Shown here: positions 37,593 through 47,227 of the stretch, in pieces
Layout of the letters: each line of letters begins with the position of its first letter
Position numbering within the stretch: position 1 is the stretch's first letter
Assembly: GCA_002402905.1 (NCBI GenBank)
Contig: DHGT01000037.1
Span: 61,327-125,326 of the forward strand
Length of the DNA stretch: 64,000 nucleotides
Origin: Desulfatitalea sp. UBA4791
Lineage (GTDB): Bacteria > Desulfobacterota > Desulfobacteria > Desulfobacterales > Desulfosarcinaceae
Direction of reading: 5' to 3'
Made by a program: the position numbers and the translations under genes
Notes under the pieces: model-generated
The model's database searches: none
The model's input: the letters and a program-made list of their open reading frames with translations, nothing else
Told to the model about the DNA's origin: nothing

Positions 37593-39038
37593 ATGGAAGA
37601 AAACACGAGAATTGTTTTGGACTACTTTGAGCGGATCAATGCCATTCCACGCTGTTCAAAGGCAGAGGGCCGCATACGGGGATGGCTCCAATGTTGGGCC
37701 GGCCAAAGAGGTTTTTCAACGAAAGGTGATGCGGCGGGCAATCTGGTCATGCGGGTCCCCGCCAGCCCGGGATATGAAATGGCACCCTGCGTGGTTCTAC
37801 AGGGTCACATGGATATGGTATGCGAAAAGACACCCGATTCCACTCATGATTTTACCAGTGACCCGATTTGCAGCCACATGGAAGGCGATTGGCTGACCGC
37901 CGATGGAACGACGCTGGGAGCAGATAACGGCATCGCCATCGCCTATGCCCTGGCGCTAGCGGATGGTGAAGCGGTGACGCATCCACCTCTGGAGTTGCTC
38001 TTCACCGTGGATGAAGAGACCGGGCTCAACGGGGTCAAGGCAATGGCGAACGATCTGATCACTGGAAAAATCCTGATCAACCTCGATTCGGAGGACGAAG
38101 GCGTGTTTACCATCGGGTGCGCCGGCGGCAGGGATATCACCATGGTCTTGCCGTTGCAGACAGGACCCTTGTCCGAGGGGAGCCAGGCGGTCCGGGTGGT
38201 GGTGGGCGGTCTCAGAGGCGGCCATTCGGGCATCGATATTCATAAACCACGTGCCAATGCCAACAAGCTCCTGGCACGGGTTATCGACCATGTGCAGCAG
38301 GGCACGCGTTGCCGTTTGATGGCCTTCGACGGCGGTACACGGCACAATGCCATCCCCCGGGACGCCACGGCCATCCTGACGTGCGAAGCATCGGTATATC
38401 CATCGGTGGGCCCGGCGTGCGAAGAGATGGCCGGCCGCATAACACAGGAGTGTGGGGACAAGGAACCCGACTTGTATATCAAGGTTGCTCCTGAATCCCT
38501 GCAGACCGATAGGGGCGCCACTGCCGAGGGAACCCGACGGGCCGTCGATCTCCTGCTGGCCTTGCCCAATGGCGTGGCCGGTATGTCAACGGCCATCGCG
38601 GGGTTGGTGGAAACATCGAACAATCTGGCAACCGTTCATCTTCAGAACGGCCGCATGACGATCCTGTCCAGCCAGCGCAGCGCGGTCCCCTCGCGCCTGG
38701 ACGAGATATCCGGCCGGGTTCGGGCCGTAGCCCGTCTTGCCGGGGCCGAAGCAAAAGAGAGCAACCAATACCCGCCGTGGCAGCCGGACCCTGGATGTGA
38801 CCTGCTGAAAAGGTCCGAGGCGGTGTACCGGGGGCTGTATGGCCAGGCGCCGGTCATTCAGGTGATCCACGCCGGGTTGGAGTGCGCCATCATCGGAGAT
38901 CTATACCCGGGAATACAGATGATCTCCTTCGGCCCCACGATTCGCAATCCCCACTCGCCGTCGGAAAAATTATACGTACCATCGGTCGCAAAGGTTTGGC
39001 AGCTTCTGGTCGCACTGCTGGCATCCTGGGTTGAATGA
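37593..39038 (+). CDS. pepD: Aminoacyl-histidine dipeptidase (PepD, M20 family)
   Basis: A 481-residue M20C metallopeptidase that splits Xaa-His and other dipeptides. Metal ligands lie in LQGHMDMVCE, TLGADNGIAIAYAL, TVDEETGLNG (with the general base in the DEE run) and NLDSEDEG. The C-terminal HAGLECAIIGD is the last conserved metal-ligand region. Length fits the PepD/PepV group. AAAGGA precedes the ATG at 37593 and a near-consensus promoter lies upstream. The gene appears monocistronic, with 112 bases to the next start. Confidence 0.92.
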   Translation: MEENTRIVLDYFERINAIPRCSKAEGRIRGWLQCWAGQRGFSTKGDAAGNLVMRVPASPGYEMAPCVVLQGHMDMVCEKTPDSTHDFTSDPICSHMEGDWLTADGTTLGADNGIAIAYALALADGEAVTHPPLELLFTVDEETGLNGVKAMANDLITGKILINLDSEDEGVFTIGCAGGRDITMVLPLQTGPLSEGSQAVRVVVGGLRGGHSGIDIHKPRANANKLLARVIDHVQQGTRCRLMAFDGGTRHNAIPRDATAILTCEASVYPSVGPACEEMAGRITQECGDKEPDLYIKVAPESLQTDRGATAEGTRRAVDLLLALPNGVAGMSTAIAGLVETSNNLATVHLQNGRMTILSSQRSAVPSRLDEISGRVRAVARLAGAEAKESNQYPPWQPDPGCDLLKRSEAVYRGLYGQAPVIQVIHAGLECAIIGDLYPGIQMISFGPTIRNPHSPSEKLYVPSVAKVWQLLVALLASWVE

Positions 39039-39150
39039 GGATAATTGTTGACGTCCTGTAGGCCCTTCCATTATCTTGCCAATTTACGCCGTTGTGTCGG
39101 CTGGCGAGCCGTCCGGCACACGACGGTAAATTCAACAGTGAAAGGTACTT

Positions 39151-39426
39151 GTGCTTGGCATGAAAGGATCTCTGGATGTTGATCTGAAAAACAAGATCAA
39201 AACCCTGATCGTCGAGAATTGCGATCTGGATATCGAAATTGCGGATATCGACGATGAGGCCCCTCTTTTTCAACGAAATTCACCGCTTGAACTCGACTCG
39301 ATCGACGCCCTGCAGATTTCCATCGCCATTCAAAACACCTTCGGCATTGCCATTCGAGACAGCAAGGAGATGCGGCGCGTCATGACCTCGATCAACAGTT
39401 TTGCCGACCACATTCAACCGGAGTGA
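39151..39426 (+). CDS. Acyl carrier protein
   Basis: A 91-residue acidic four-helix carrier with LELDSIDALQISIAIQ, in which Ser50 (DSID) is the phosphopantetheine attachment site. The start is taken as GTG 39151 with AAAGG five bases before it; ATG 39160 is possible. It is followed by a ketosynthase gene whose GTG start overlaps the ACP stop. This is a dedicated carrier for the small synthase cluster and not the housekeeping AcpP, which normally reads DSLDTVELVM. Confidence 0.85.
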   Translation: MLGMKGSLDVDLKNKIKTLIVENCDLDIEIADIDDEAPLFQRNSPLELDSIDALQISIAIQNTFGIAIRDSKEMRRVMTSINSFADHIQPE

Positions 39427-40586
39427 TCAAACAATTGACCGAAAAGGCATTCATCCGCGGCAAGGCGGTTCATTGTGCATTGGGAGAAGAGGTTGGGCCT
39501 GTGGTCTCCGCCATGCGTGCGCACCAAAGCCATACCACCGATGTGCCGCTGTCGCTCATCAATCTCGATTATACGCGGCCCTATTATCGGCTGCCTGTGA
39601 AGGCTGGGGATCCACCGCCGCATAGCGAGGCTTTTTTCTACGCTGTTTTGTTCCGCACCGTGGAAAAGGCCATTGCCGATGCGGGGTTGCAGCCGCATGA
39701 AATCGAAGAGATGCCGATTTTCTTCGGCTCGACCTCCATCGATATTCCACTCTACGAGGAGACCTATCGAACGGCCAGCAACGTGCTTTCCCAGACCTCG
39801 TCGGGTTACGGCAACATCGCCAACGAGATCGCCCGGCACCTCGGGGTCAAGGCCGGCTGTTACACGTTTACCACCGCTTGCACCTCCAGCGCCAACGGTG
39901 TGCTTTATGCGTCGGCCATGATGGGCCAGGGCGCGTTCGATCGTGCCCTGGTGATCGGCTACGATCTGTTCAGCAATCTGGGGTTCTATGGTTTCGAGGC
40001 CCTCAAACTGATTGCCCCGCCACCCTACCGGCCTTTCGATAAACATCGCATGGGGGTAATCATGGGCGAGGGGTGCGGCGCCATCGTGTTGGATCGCTGT
40101 CGACGGGATGCCAACGATTTTTATTGCCTGGGTGGTGCGAATGCCTGCGATACCCATAGCGTGACGACCCACGATCCGGAAGGTCACGCCATTGCCGCCG
40201 TGATGCGGGAGGCCTTGGCGAGCGCCGGCGCGAGGCCGGAGGAGATCGATGTGATCAAAGCCCATGCCACCGGCAGCTATCACAACGACCTGACCGAGTG
40301 CAACGGCCTTAAACAGGTGTTTGGCGATCATTTGCCGCCGGTGACCGGATTGAAACCCTTCGTTGGTCATACGGTGGGCGCCTGTGGTGCCATCGAGCTG
40401 GTTCTTTTGAGCGAAGCGGTCAAGGCGGGATTCGTACCGGCCACCCTGGGATTTGAAACGCCGGACGAAGAGTTGGGGGTCGTTCCCATGACCGATGATC
40501 TGGCGATCGAAAGCGGGACCTTCCTGCTGAATTACTTCGGTTTCGGCGGAAATTGCGTCTCCCTGGTCGTCTCCAACCGTGATTGA
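39423..40586 (+). CDS. Beta-ketoacyl-ACP synthase
   Basis: A 387-residue thiolase-fold condensing enzyme with a full catalytic set: Cys153 in TACTSSANG, His281 in KAHATGS, and His316 in KPFVGHTVGACGA. The pattern is that of KAS I/II (FabB/FabF-like) enzymes and type II polyketide ketosynthases. The start is GTG 39423, overlapping the ACP stop, so the two should be made in equal amounts. The next gene is a condensing-enzyme-like protein without the cysteine, which gives the layout of a KS/chain-length-factor pair. The product is unknown, and no ketoreductase or dehydratase is nearby. Confidence 0.85.
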   Translation: MIKQLTEKAFIRGKAVHCALGEEVGPVVSAMRAHQSHTTDVPLSLINLDYTRPYYRLPVKAGDPPPHSEAFFYAVLFRTVEKAIADAGLQPHEIEEMPIFFGSTSIDIPLYEETYRTASNVLSQTSSGYGNIANEIARHLGVKAGCYTFTTACTSSANGVLYASAMMGQGAFDRALVIGYDLFSNLGFYGFEALKLIAPPPYRPFDKHRMGVIMGEGCGAIVLDRCRRDANDFYCLGGANACDTHSVTTHDPEGHAIAAVMREALASAGARPEEIDVIKAHATGSYHNDLTECNGLKQVFGDHLPPVTGLKPFVGHTVGACGAIELVLLSEAVKAGFVPATLGFETPDEELGVVPMTDDLAIESGTFLLNYFGFGGNCVSLVVSNRD

Positions 40587-40642
40587 ATTGAAGCGGCCAA
40601 CCCATGCGAGCCGCGACACAGACAGCATCAGGCGAAGCGAAC

Positions 40643-41515
40643 ATGTACATTCATAACCACGGAACTTTTGTCGGCCGGCCGGTGGCAGACATGAAGTACT
40701 ACAAAGAAGACGTCAGCCGGTACACCCGGTTGCACTTCCGAAGAGCCAACCGCTTTGTACTGCTCTCCCTGGCCGGCGCCTGCCGCTGTGCCCATGAACA
40801 GTCGATCAAGAAGAATACCGGCGTCTATCTGACCACAGAGAACGGCAACCTGGGCGATACCGAGACCGTCCTGCACCAGATTTTTCAGATGCGTCAGTTT
40901 CCCATGCCCTACAATTTCATCAACACCATGAGCAACACGGCCTCTTTTTACGTGGCCCAGAGCCTGGAGCTGCTGGGGCGCAACATGACCTTCTCCAGCA
41001 AACTGCTTTCGTTTGAACGCGGCTTGGAGTTGCTGCATTGCGACATGGTTGCAGGGTCCGTGAATGAGGCCTTGATCGGCGGCGTAGATGAAGCGAGTTT
41101 TTCCAAGACGCAGTTCGAGGCCAAATTCGATCGACGATACGAAGACTACAACATGGTCGAGGGCAGTTGCTGGCTGCTCATGAAAAAAGAGGCCGAGCGG
41201 GCCATGGGTGAGATCAGCGTCGTTGCCGCGTTCGCCGATCTTGGACGGCTCCTTGGCTGGATAGAACGCCAGGCGTTTGAGCGGCCGGTGTTCGTGGCTC
41301 ACGGCATCCTGGTGGCCCCGGAAGATAAGAAAGCGATCGGCCGCGCGCTGCCCGATGCCACCCTGTTTGATCCCATCGGCGATATCGGCTATTTCGATTC
41401 CGCCGCGGCATCTGCGGTGACCCATTTTCTACAGCGCGATGGCGGTGCCTGCCTGATCCATGTCAACAAGGATACCCGCGGCCAGTTCATGGCCATGCGG
41501 GTGGAGAAGTATTAG
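40643..41515 (+). CDS. Ketosynthase-like protein lacking the active-site cysteine
   Basis: A 290-residue protein weakly similar to condensing enzymes. NTMSNTASFYVAQSLELLG sits where NTACSSSLVA occurs in active ketosynthases, with the cysteine replaced by Ser or Asn. LIGGVDEASFSKTQFEAKF resembles the core following it. The His residues of the catalytic triad are not obvious, and the C-terminal half is shortened. It resembles chain-length-factor-type partners that pair with a working ketosynthase. The start MYIHNHGTF at 40643 is preferred over 40604, but both lack a strong ribosome-binding site. It closes the ACP-KS cluster. Confidence 0.65.
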   Translation: MYIHNHGTFVGRPVADMKYYKEDVSRYTRLHFRRANRFVLLSLAGACRCAHEQSIKKNTGVYLTTENGNLGDTETVLHQIFQMRQFPMPYNFINTMSNTASFYVAQSLELLGRNMTFSSKLLSFERGLELLHCDMVAGSVNEALIGGVDEASFSKTQFEAKFDRRYEDYNMVEGSCWLLMKKEAERAMGEISVVAAFADLGRLLGWIERQAFERPVFVAHGILVAPEDKKAIGRALPDATLFDPIGDIGYFDSAAASAVTHFLQRDGGACLIHVNKDTRGQFMAMRVEKY

Positions 41516-41522
41516 CGCGCAG

Positions 41523-43364
41523 TTACTCTTCGGCCTTGACCTTTCCTCTCTGACGGTGCCGCTCCTGTATCGACAGGATGTTTTTGCGCAACCGAATGGC
41601 CTTGGGCGTGATTTCCACCATTTCGTCTTCCCGAATAAAATGTATGGCGCGCTCGAGGGTCATGGGCTTGATCGGGCTGAGGATCACCGCCTCGTCGTGT
41701 CCTGAGGCGCGGATGTTGGTCAGCTTCTTCTCCTTGCAGGGGTTGGCGTTGAGGTCGGTGGGCCGATTGTGTTCGCCGAAGATCATTCCTTCGTAGACAG
41801 GATCGCCAGGCCGGATGAAGAGGATTCCCCTGGGCTCCAGGTTGAACAGGGCGTAGGCCACGGCCGAGCCCTGGCGATCGCTGACGATGGAGCCGGTGTA
41901 GCGGCTGGGAAAATCGCCGCGATAGGTGTCGTATCCGTCGAAATAGGTGTTGAGCAACCCGGTGCCCTTGGTGTCGGTGAGAAACTCGTCCCGGTAGCCG
42001 ATCAGGCCGCGCGAAGGAATGGAGAACTCCACGCGCACCCGGCCGCTGCCGTGGTTGATCATGTTGATCATCTGCGCCTTGCGGGACGACAGCTTTTCGG
42101 TGACCACGCCCAGAAAACCTTCGTCGCAATCCACGAAAAGGTGCTCGATGGGCTCCAGGCGTTCGCCATCGCGTATCTTGAAAATCACCTCAGGCCGGCC
42201 CACTGCCAGTTCGAAGCCTTCCCGGCGCATGGTCTCGATGAAGATCGCCATTTGAAACTCGCCGCGCCCCTTGACCAGGAACACTTCGCGATTGTCGGTC
42301 TCCTCCACTTGGATGGCCACGTTGCGCAGGGTCTCTTTCAACAGACGCTCGCGAAGATGGCGCGACTGGCTGTATCGACCCTCGCGTCCGGCAAACGGTC
42401 CGGTGTTGACCGTAAAGCGCATGCCCACGGTCGGTTCGTCCACGCGGATGCGCGTGAGGGCCTGGGACGTACTTCGGGTGCAGATCGTGTCGCCGATGCG
42501 CACCTCGTCGATGCCGGCCAGCACCACGATATCGCCGGGGTCGGCCTCCGGCACGTCGATGAGACTCGGACCCTGATAGGTTTGCAGGCTGGCCACCTTG
42601 AGCGGCCGTTGCCGGCCGTCGGCACCGATGCAAACGAGGCTGTCTTTGATGCGTGCGTGCCCGTTGGCCACTCTGCCCACGGCGAGTCGGCCCAGGTAGT
42701 CCGAATAGCCCAGGTCCGAGACCAGCATTTGAAAGGGTGCGTCCGGGGTATGGCTCGGTGCCGGGATATGGGTCAGGATCATCGCCATCAAGGGATCCAG
42801 GTTCCGGCCGCCTTCGTCGGGTTTGGCCTGGGCGATGCCGTCCCGCCCGATGGCATACAGAAAGGGAAAGTCGAGCTGGGCGTCGGTGGCATCCAGATCG
42901 ATGAAGAGGTCATAGACCTGGTCGAGCACCTTTTCGGCCCGGGCGTCCTTGCGGTCGATCTTGTTGATCACCACGATCACCTTGAGGCCGGCGGCCAGCG
43001 TCTTCTCCAGCACGAAGCGGGTCTGGGGCAGCGGTCCCTCGGAGGCGTCGACCAGCAGGAGAGCGCCGTCGGCCATGGAGAGGGCGCGTTCGACTTCGCC
43101 GCCGAAATCGGCATGCCCCGGCGTGTCGATGATGTTGATTTTCACGCCGTGCCAGAGCACGGCGCAGTTCTTGGCGGCAATGGTAATACCCCGCTCGCGC
43201 TCCAGATCCATATTGTCCATGAGCCGTTCGTTGACGGTCTGGCCGTCGCGGATCAGCCCGCTTTGCCGGAACATGGCATCCACCAGCGTGGTTTTGCCGT
43301 GATCCACGTGGGCGATGATGGCCACGTTGCGTATCTTATCATTTTTAACAGGCAGAGTTGCCAT
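41523..43364 (-). CDS. typA: Ribosome-associated GTPase TypA/BipA
   Basis: A 613-residue translational GTPase related to EF-G and LepA. G motifs are AHVDHGKTTLVDAM, DTPGHADFGGEVERALSMAD and NKIDRKDAR. The C-terminal domain shows SRGLIGYRDEFLTDTKGTG, which is typical of BipA. It helps ribosome assembly and translation under cold or nutrient stress. Length is usual. The gene is followed by no operon partner; the SLC13 transporter lies 62 bases upstream on the same strand. Confidence 0.97.
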   Translation of the reverse strand: MATLPVKNDKIRNVAIIAHVDHGKTTLVDAMFRQSGLIRDGQTVNERLMDNMDLERERGITIAAKNCAVLWHGVKINIIDTPGHADFGGEVERALSMADGALLLVDASEGPLPQTRFVLEKTLAAGLKVIVVINKIDRKDARAEKVLDQVYDLFIDLDATDAQLDFPFLYAIGRDGIAQAKPDEGGRNLDPLMAMILTHIPAPSHTPDAPFQMLVSDLGYSDYLGRLAVGRVANGHARIKDSLVCIGADGRQRPLKVASLQTYQGPSLIDVPEADPGDIVVLAGIDEVRIGDTICTRSTSQALTRIRVDEPTVGMRFTVNTGPFAGREGRYSQSRHLRERLLKETLRNVAIQVEETDNREVFLVKGRGEFQMAIFIETMRREGFELAVGRPEVIFKIRDGERLEPIEHLFVDCDEGFLGVVTEKLSSRKAQMINMINHGSGRVRVEFSIPSRGLIGYRDEFLTDTKGTGLLNTYFDGYDTYRGDFPSRYTGSIVSDRQGSAVAYALFNLEPRGILFIRPGDPVYEGMIFGEHNRPTDLNANPCKEKKLTNIRASGHDEAVILSPIKPMTLERAIHFIREDEMVEITPKAIRLRKNILSIQERHRQRGKVKAEE

Positions 43365-43426
43365 GGCTGTTTCTCCTCAGCGAAAACCGCCATGTTTAAT
43401 ACATCCTCCAAGAATTGTCCACTGAT

Positions 43427-45199
43427 TTAAAAGGGCCAGAAGATGGGGACCAGAATCGTACCCCCGACGATGACCAATACATTCAGTGGAATTCCCAGCT
43501 TGAGATAGTCGCTGAAGCGGTAGCCGCCGGGTCCGTAGACCAGCAGGTTGGTCTGGTATCCGATGGGTGTGGCAAAACAGGCGCTGGCGCCGAAGCAGAC
43601 GGCCATGATGAAGGGTTTGGGGTCCACCTGCAGTCCGACGGCGGTGGAGATGGCGACAGGCAGCAGCAGCACCGCGGTGGCGTTGTTGCTCAGGACCTGC
43701 GTGCTGATGCTGGTGAGCAGGATAAATCCACCCAAAACCAGATGGGGCGACCATCCCTCCAGGGCGCTCAGGAACAGCTGGGCGTAGTACCGGCTCGTGC
43801 CGGTCTGGTCCATGGCGGTTCCCAGGGCAATGGTGCCCGCAATGAGCATGAGAACATTGCTTTGCAGGGCGCGATAAGCCTCCTTTAGGGAAAGCGCGCC
43901 GGTCAGGACCATGAAGAACACGGCGGCCAGTGCGCACACCATGATATTGGCCAGGCCGGTGGCGGCCGCCACTACCATGGCGGCAAAGATGCCGGCGGCC
44001 AGGGGCGCTTTGCGGGTGTGGACGATTTCATGATGCACATCTTCCACCATGATCCAGTCGCTGCGGCCGCGAAACTTGTCGACCCGGCTGACGGAACACC
44101 ACACCAGCAGGATATCGCCAATTTTTAGCCGGATATCTTTAATCTTCTGTTCCGTGTAGTGCAGGCCGCTGCGCTCAACGGCCACGATATGCAGGTCCTC
44201 GTCTCGTGCCAGGTGGGTTTCGCCCAACCGTTGACCGAGCAGGTCGGATTGGGGCGGAATGATCAATTCCATCACCAGCATATCATCCTGCCCGTTGAAC
44301 CCGAGGCCCTTTTCGGAGGGCGGCAGATCCACGTCCTTGCCGTTAAGGATATGATTCAGGTCGTTCGGCGAGCCCTTGACCAGCAGCAGATCGTCGGGCG
44401 CGATGGTTACGTTGTCTCGGCAGGGATGGAAGATATGGGAATAGCGGATCAGCTGGAGCACTTCGATCCCCGGGTATTTGTCGGGCAGATCCCTGCAGGG
44501 ATCCATATGGATCAGGCCGCTCCCCCGGGGAATGGTCAGTTCGGCCAGGTAGCGCCGTTTGGGTTCATTCTCCAGTTCGCAGGTGGGATTGTTCAGGTCG
44601 GGCATGAGGCGCGGGGCGGCGACCAGGATCAGCACCAGGCCGACGATGGCCAGAGGCAGCCCCACTTTGCCCATCTCGAACATGGTGAGGCTGCCGAACC
44701 CGTATTGGGCCGATAGATCGCTGACGATGATGTTGGTGGAGGTGCCGATCAGCGTGCAGGTGCCGGCCAGAATCGATACGTACGAAATGGGAATCAGGTA
44801 CTTGGACGGGCTGAAGCCGAGGCGGCAGCCCATGCTGATGACGACCGGAATGAAGAGCACCACCACCGGCGTGTTGTTGATAAAGGCCGAGGCCACGGCC
44901 ACGATCAGCAGCACCACCAGCAGGGCCAGACTGGACCGGCCCCGGGCGAGAGTCCTGACCTTTTGCCCGATAAACCCCACCACGCCGGTGCGGATCATGG
45001 CCTGGCTGATGAGAAACATGGCCCCCACCGTGATCACGGCCGGATTGGCAAATCCAGCCACGGCTGCCTGGGGGGATAATATGCCGCTGAGGGTCAAGGC
45101 CGTCATGATGCCGATGGCAGTCAGGTCGATAGGGATGCGCTCGCTGATCAACAGGTAGAGGGTGACCGCCAGGATGATGGTAACGGTGGCAATTTCCAT
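43427..45199 (-). CDS. SLC13-type permease with two RCK_C (TrkA-C) domains
   Basis: A 590-residue transporter. Membrane halves carry FINNTPVVVLFIPVVIS and LSNNATAVLLLPVAIS, the paired SNT motifs of the DASS/SLC13 family that bind sodium and anion. Between them are two cytoplasmic RCK_C domains of about 75 residues each (from near residue 200 and 295), such as ITIAPDDLLLVKG-like and KIGDILLVW segments. Such proteins move dicarboxylates, sulfate or other anions. For a sulfate-reducing organism sulfate uptake is possible but not shown. The start at 45199 lies three bases after the DUF362 gene stop, with no clear ribosome-binding site, so translation is coupled. Confidence 0.88.
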   Translation of the reverse strand: MEIATVTIILAVTLYLLISERIPIDLTAIGIMTALTLSGILSPQAAVAGFANPAVITVGAMFLISQAMIRTGVVGFIGQKVRTLARGRSSLALLVVLLIVAVASAFINNTPVVVLFIPVVISMGCRLGFSPSKYLIPISYVSILAGTCTLIGTSTNIIVSDLSAQYGFGSLTMFEMGKVGLPLAIVGLVLILVAAPRLMPDLNNPTCELENEPKRRYLAELTIPRGSGLIHMDPCRDLPDKYPGIEVLQLIRYSHIFHPCRDNVTIAPDDLLLVKGSPNDLNHILNGKDVDLPPSEKGLGFNGQDDMLVMELIIPPQSDLLGQRLGETHLARDEDLHIVAVERSGLHYTEQKIKDIRLKIGDILLVWCSVSRVDKFRGRSDWIMVEDVHHEIVHTRKAPLAAGIFAAMVVAAATGLANIMVCALAAVFFMVLTGALSLKEAYRALQSNVLMLIAGTIALGTAMDQTGTSRYYAQLFLSALEGWSPHLVLGGFILLTSISTQVLSNNATAVLLLPVAISTAVGLQVDPKPFIMAVCFGASACFATPIGYQTNLLVYGPGGYRFSDYLKLGIPLNVLVIVGGTILVPIFWPF

Positions 45200-45202
45200 G
45201 GG

Positions 45203-46309
45203 TTATAAGCGTATCAACTCGTAGCTGCGGGATCCCAGGCCGATCTTTTCGGCATATTCCAGTTGAATCGGCCAATCCACCCCGGGATAGAGCCCTTTAA
45301 ATTTATCCCCGCCGGGTTCGGTGTTGATTTCCAGACGGCAATGGGCCAGCGCTGGTTCGGCATTCACCAGATCCACAGACGCCTGATCGATGGCCACCGG
45401 GTCCAGAGAGGCGACCACCCCGATGTTTTTCACGATGGGTGCATCGTTGGCACCGTAGCAGTCGCAGGCCGGCGATACATCGGTGATAAAGTTGACGAAC
45501 AGGGCCTTGCCGGCCTTTTGCTTGAGCACGGCGGCCGTATATTCGACCATGCCTTCCAGGAAGGCGGGGATCTCCTGGTTCCAGGCCAGCGCGATGGCCG
45601 AGTTGGGACAGATCAGGATGCACTCACCGCAACCGATACAGCGGGCTTCGTCGATGACCGCCTTTTCGTCGACAATCGAAAGGGCGTGTTGGGAGCAGTG
45701 GTCCACGCAGGCGCCGCAGCCGATACAGTGCTCGGCATTGACCTGGGGTGAGACGGTGGAGTGCATGGCCAGCTTGCCCTTGCGCGATGCACAGCCCATA
45801 CCGATGTTTTTGATGGTGCCGCCGAAGCCGGCCAGCTCGTGTCCCTTGAAATGAGCAACCGAAATCAACGCATCGGCCTGCACGATCTCTTTGCCGATGT
45901 AAGCGCTTTCGAAATGTTTGCCATAGATCGGAAGGGCTTCTTCGCTTTTGCCGCGCAACCCATCGGCGATGACCAGCGGCGCCTCGACCACGGCGTAGGC
46001 GAAACCGTTCTGGATGGCGGTGGTCAGGTGGCTGGGCGCATCGCTGCGTGTGCCGGCATACAAGGTGTTGGCATCGGTCAGAAACGGGCTGGCCCCGAGG
46101 CGTCGAATGGCCGCTACGACCCGGCGCGCATAGATCGGCCGAATGAAGGCGGCGTTGCCCATCTCGCCGAAATGGATCTTCACAGCCACCAGATCCCGCG
46201 GCGCGATAACCTTGGAAAGGCCGGTTGCCTCGAGGACGTGTTCGAGCTTGGCCATAAAATTTTTTTCCACATCGGCGCGGCAGTCGATAAAAAAGACCTG
46301 GCTGGACAT
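45203..46309 (-). CDS. DUF362 protein with two 4Fe-4S clusters
   Basis: A 368-residue protein. The N-terminal DUF362 domain shows VAVKIHFGEMGNAAF, TDANTLYAG and SVAHFKGHELAGFGGTIKN. Two ferredoxin motifs follow: CIGCGACVDHC and CIGCGECILIC. A later CDCYGAND stretch and DPVAIDQASVDLVN belong to DUF362 as well. Role unknown; electron transfer to a substrate-binding DUF362 fold is likely. The start at 46309 (MSSQVFFID) was chosen because AAGGAGGT lies right before it. It precedes the SLC13 gene by three bases. Confidence 0.88.
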   Translation of the reverse strand: MSSQVFFIDCRADVEKNFMAKLEHVLEATGLSKVIAPRDLVAVKIHFGEMGNAAFIRPIYARRVVAAIRRLGASPFLTDANTLYAGTRSDAPSHLTTAIQNGFAYAVVEAPLVIADGLRGKSEEALPIYGKHFESAYIGKEIVQADALISVAHFKGHELAGFGGTIKNIGMGCASRKGKLAMHSTVSPQVNAEHCIGCGACVDHCSQHALSIVDEKAVIDEARCIGCGECILICPNSAIALAWNQEIPAFLEGMVEYTAAVLKQKAGKALFVNFITDVSPACDCYGANDAPIVKNIGVVASLDPVAIDQASVDLVNAEPALAHCRLEINTEPGGDKFKGLYPGVDWPIQLEYAEKIGLGSRSYELIRL

Positions 46310-46413
46310 GGGACCTCCTTTGGTGGTGAATGGGGTTGCGGTGCGGGAAAGCACAAGATAGTGTTTCAAACATACGGACCGATATCCTTTACGTCAAGAA
46401 AGACGATCCAACC

Positions 46414-47115
46414 ATGCAAATAGAAAAACGAATTGCGCTTCTGGAAAAGATATACCGTGTTTATGAAGCCTTCTGTGCTAATTTTTCCTCAGCCTGCCGA
46501 AAAGGGTGTGCGTTGTGCTGCACGGCCAATGTGACCATGACGACCCTGGAGGGGGCCATGATCCACAACCATTGGCTGGCAGAAGGGGGGGGTGCGCCGG
46601 TGGGGGCGCTTCAGGCCGCATCCCGGCGGCCCCGATTTCAGCCCAGAATCACCACCAATCACCTCGCGGCCCTCTGTGTGCGACCGCAAGCGGGAGATCC
46701 CGAGCTTTCCGAAGAGGCGGCCGACCCCCGAGTCGGCCCATGTCCGCTGCTCGTGGGAAACCTTTGCTCGATCTATGCCGTGCGCCCCTTTGGTTGCCGG
46801 GCCATGGTGTCGCGCAGCGACTGCGCCGGACACGGTGCCGCGGACATGCCCGATGAGGTGCTGGCGGCCAACACCCTGGTGCTGCAATTCATCGAGGCCA
46901 TCGACGAAGGCGGTCTGACGGGCAACCTGGCCGATGTGCTGCTGCATTTAGCCCGGATGGAGCGGTCCGATGCATATGAATGCAAGGAGAGACAATCTTA
47001 TGCCGATGGACTGGCCGCCAACCAACCCATCCCCTGTCTGATGGTGCCGCCCGAGCAGCGGGAGCGGGTTGCCCCCCTGATGCACGCCATCCGACGAATT
47101 TTGACGACACCGTAA
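46414..47115 (+). CDS. YkgJ-family cysteine-cluster protein (second copy)
   Basis: A 233-residue protein with the YkgJ pattern: CRKGCALCCTANVTMTTLE near the start and CPLLVGNLCSIYAVRPFGCRAMVSRSDC in pieces further on. These cysteines likely bind a metal cluster. It resembles the copy at 32321 but is longer in the C-terminal half. The start at 46414 (MQIEKRIALL) has only a weak ribosome-binding site. It is divergent from the DUF362 gene with about 104 bases between starts, and its stop codon lies inside a 125-base palindrome. Confidence 0.8.
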   Translation: MQIEKRIALLEKIYRVYEAFCANFSSACRKGCALCCTANVTMTTLEGAMIHNHWLAEGGGAPVGALQAASRRPRFQPRITTNHLAALCVRPQAGDPELSEEAADPRVGPCPLLVGNLCSIYAVRPFGCRAMVSRSDCAGHGAADMPDEVLAANTLVLQFIEAIDEGGLTGNLADVLLHLARMERSDAYECKERQSYADGLAANQPIPCLMVPPEQRERVAPLMHAIRRILTTP

Positions 47116-47227
47116 GAAGCCCAATATCTGCGTTGCGCTCATTCCGTAGTCCTTGCGGCGTACGACAAGTACGCCTCAGGACACGGAATTTCGCGCGCCT
47201 TGATCTTGAGCTTCTTACGGCGTCGTC
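47103..47227. repeat. 125-bp imperfect palindrome
   Basis: The outer arms 47103-47120 and 47210-47227 pair with one mismatch over 18 bases (CGTAAGAAGC with GCTTCTTACG perfect). The centre is GGCGTAC, loop GACAA, GTACGCC (47157-47175). In between, further segments such as TTCCGT/ACGGAA pair loosely. The whole element is concentric, so it can fold into one long hairpin. It includes the YkgJ stop codon. It may end transcription or be a copy of a dispersed genomic repeat. Confidence 0.7.

Noticed and set aside
41769..43430. A 553-codon frame on the plus strand opposite typA
   Set aside because: It is the antisense shadow of a conserved GTPase in GC-rich DNA and has no domain of its own.
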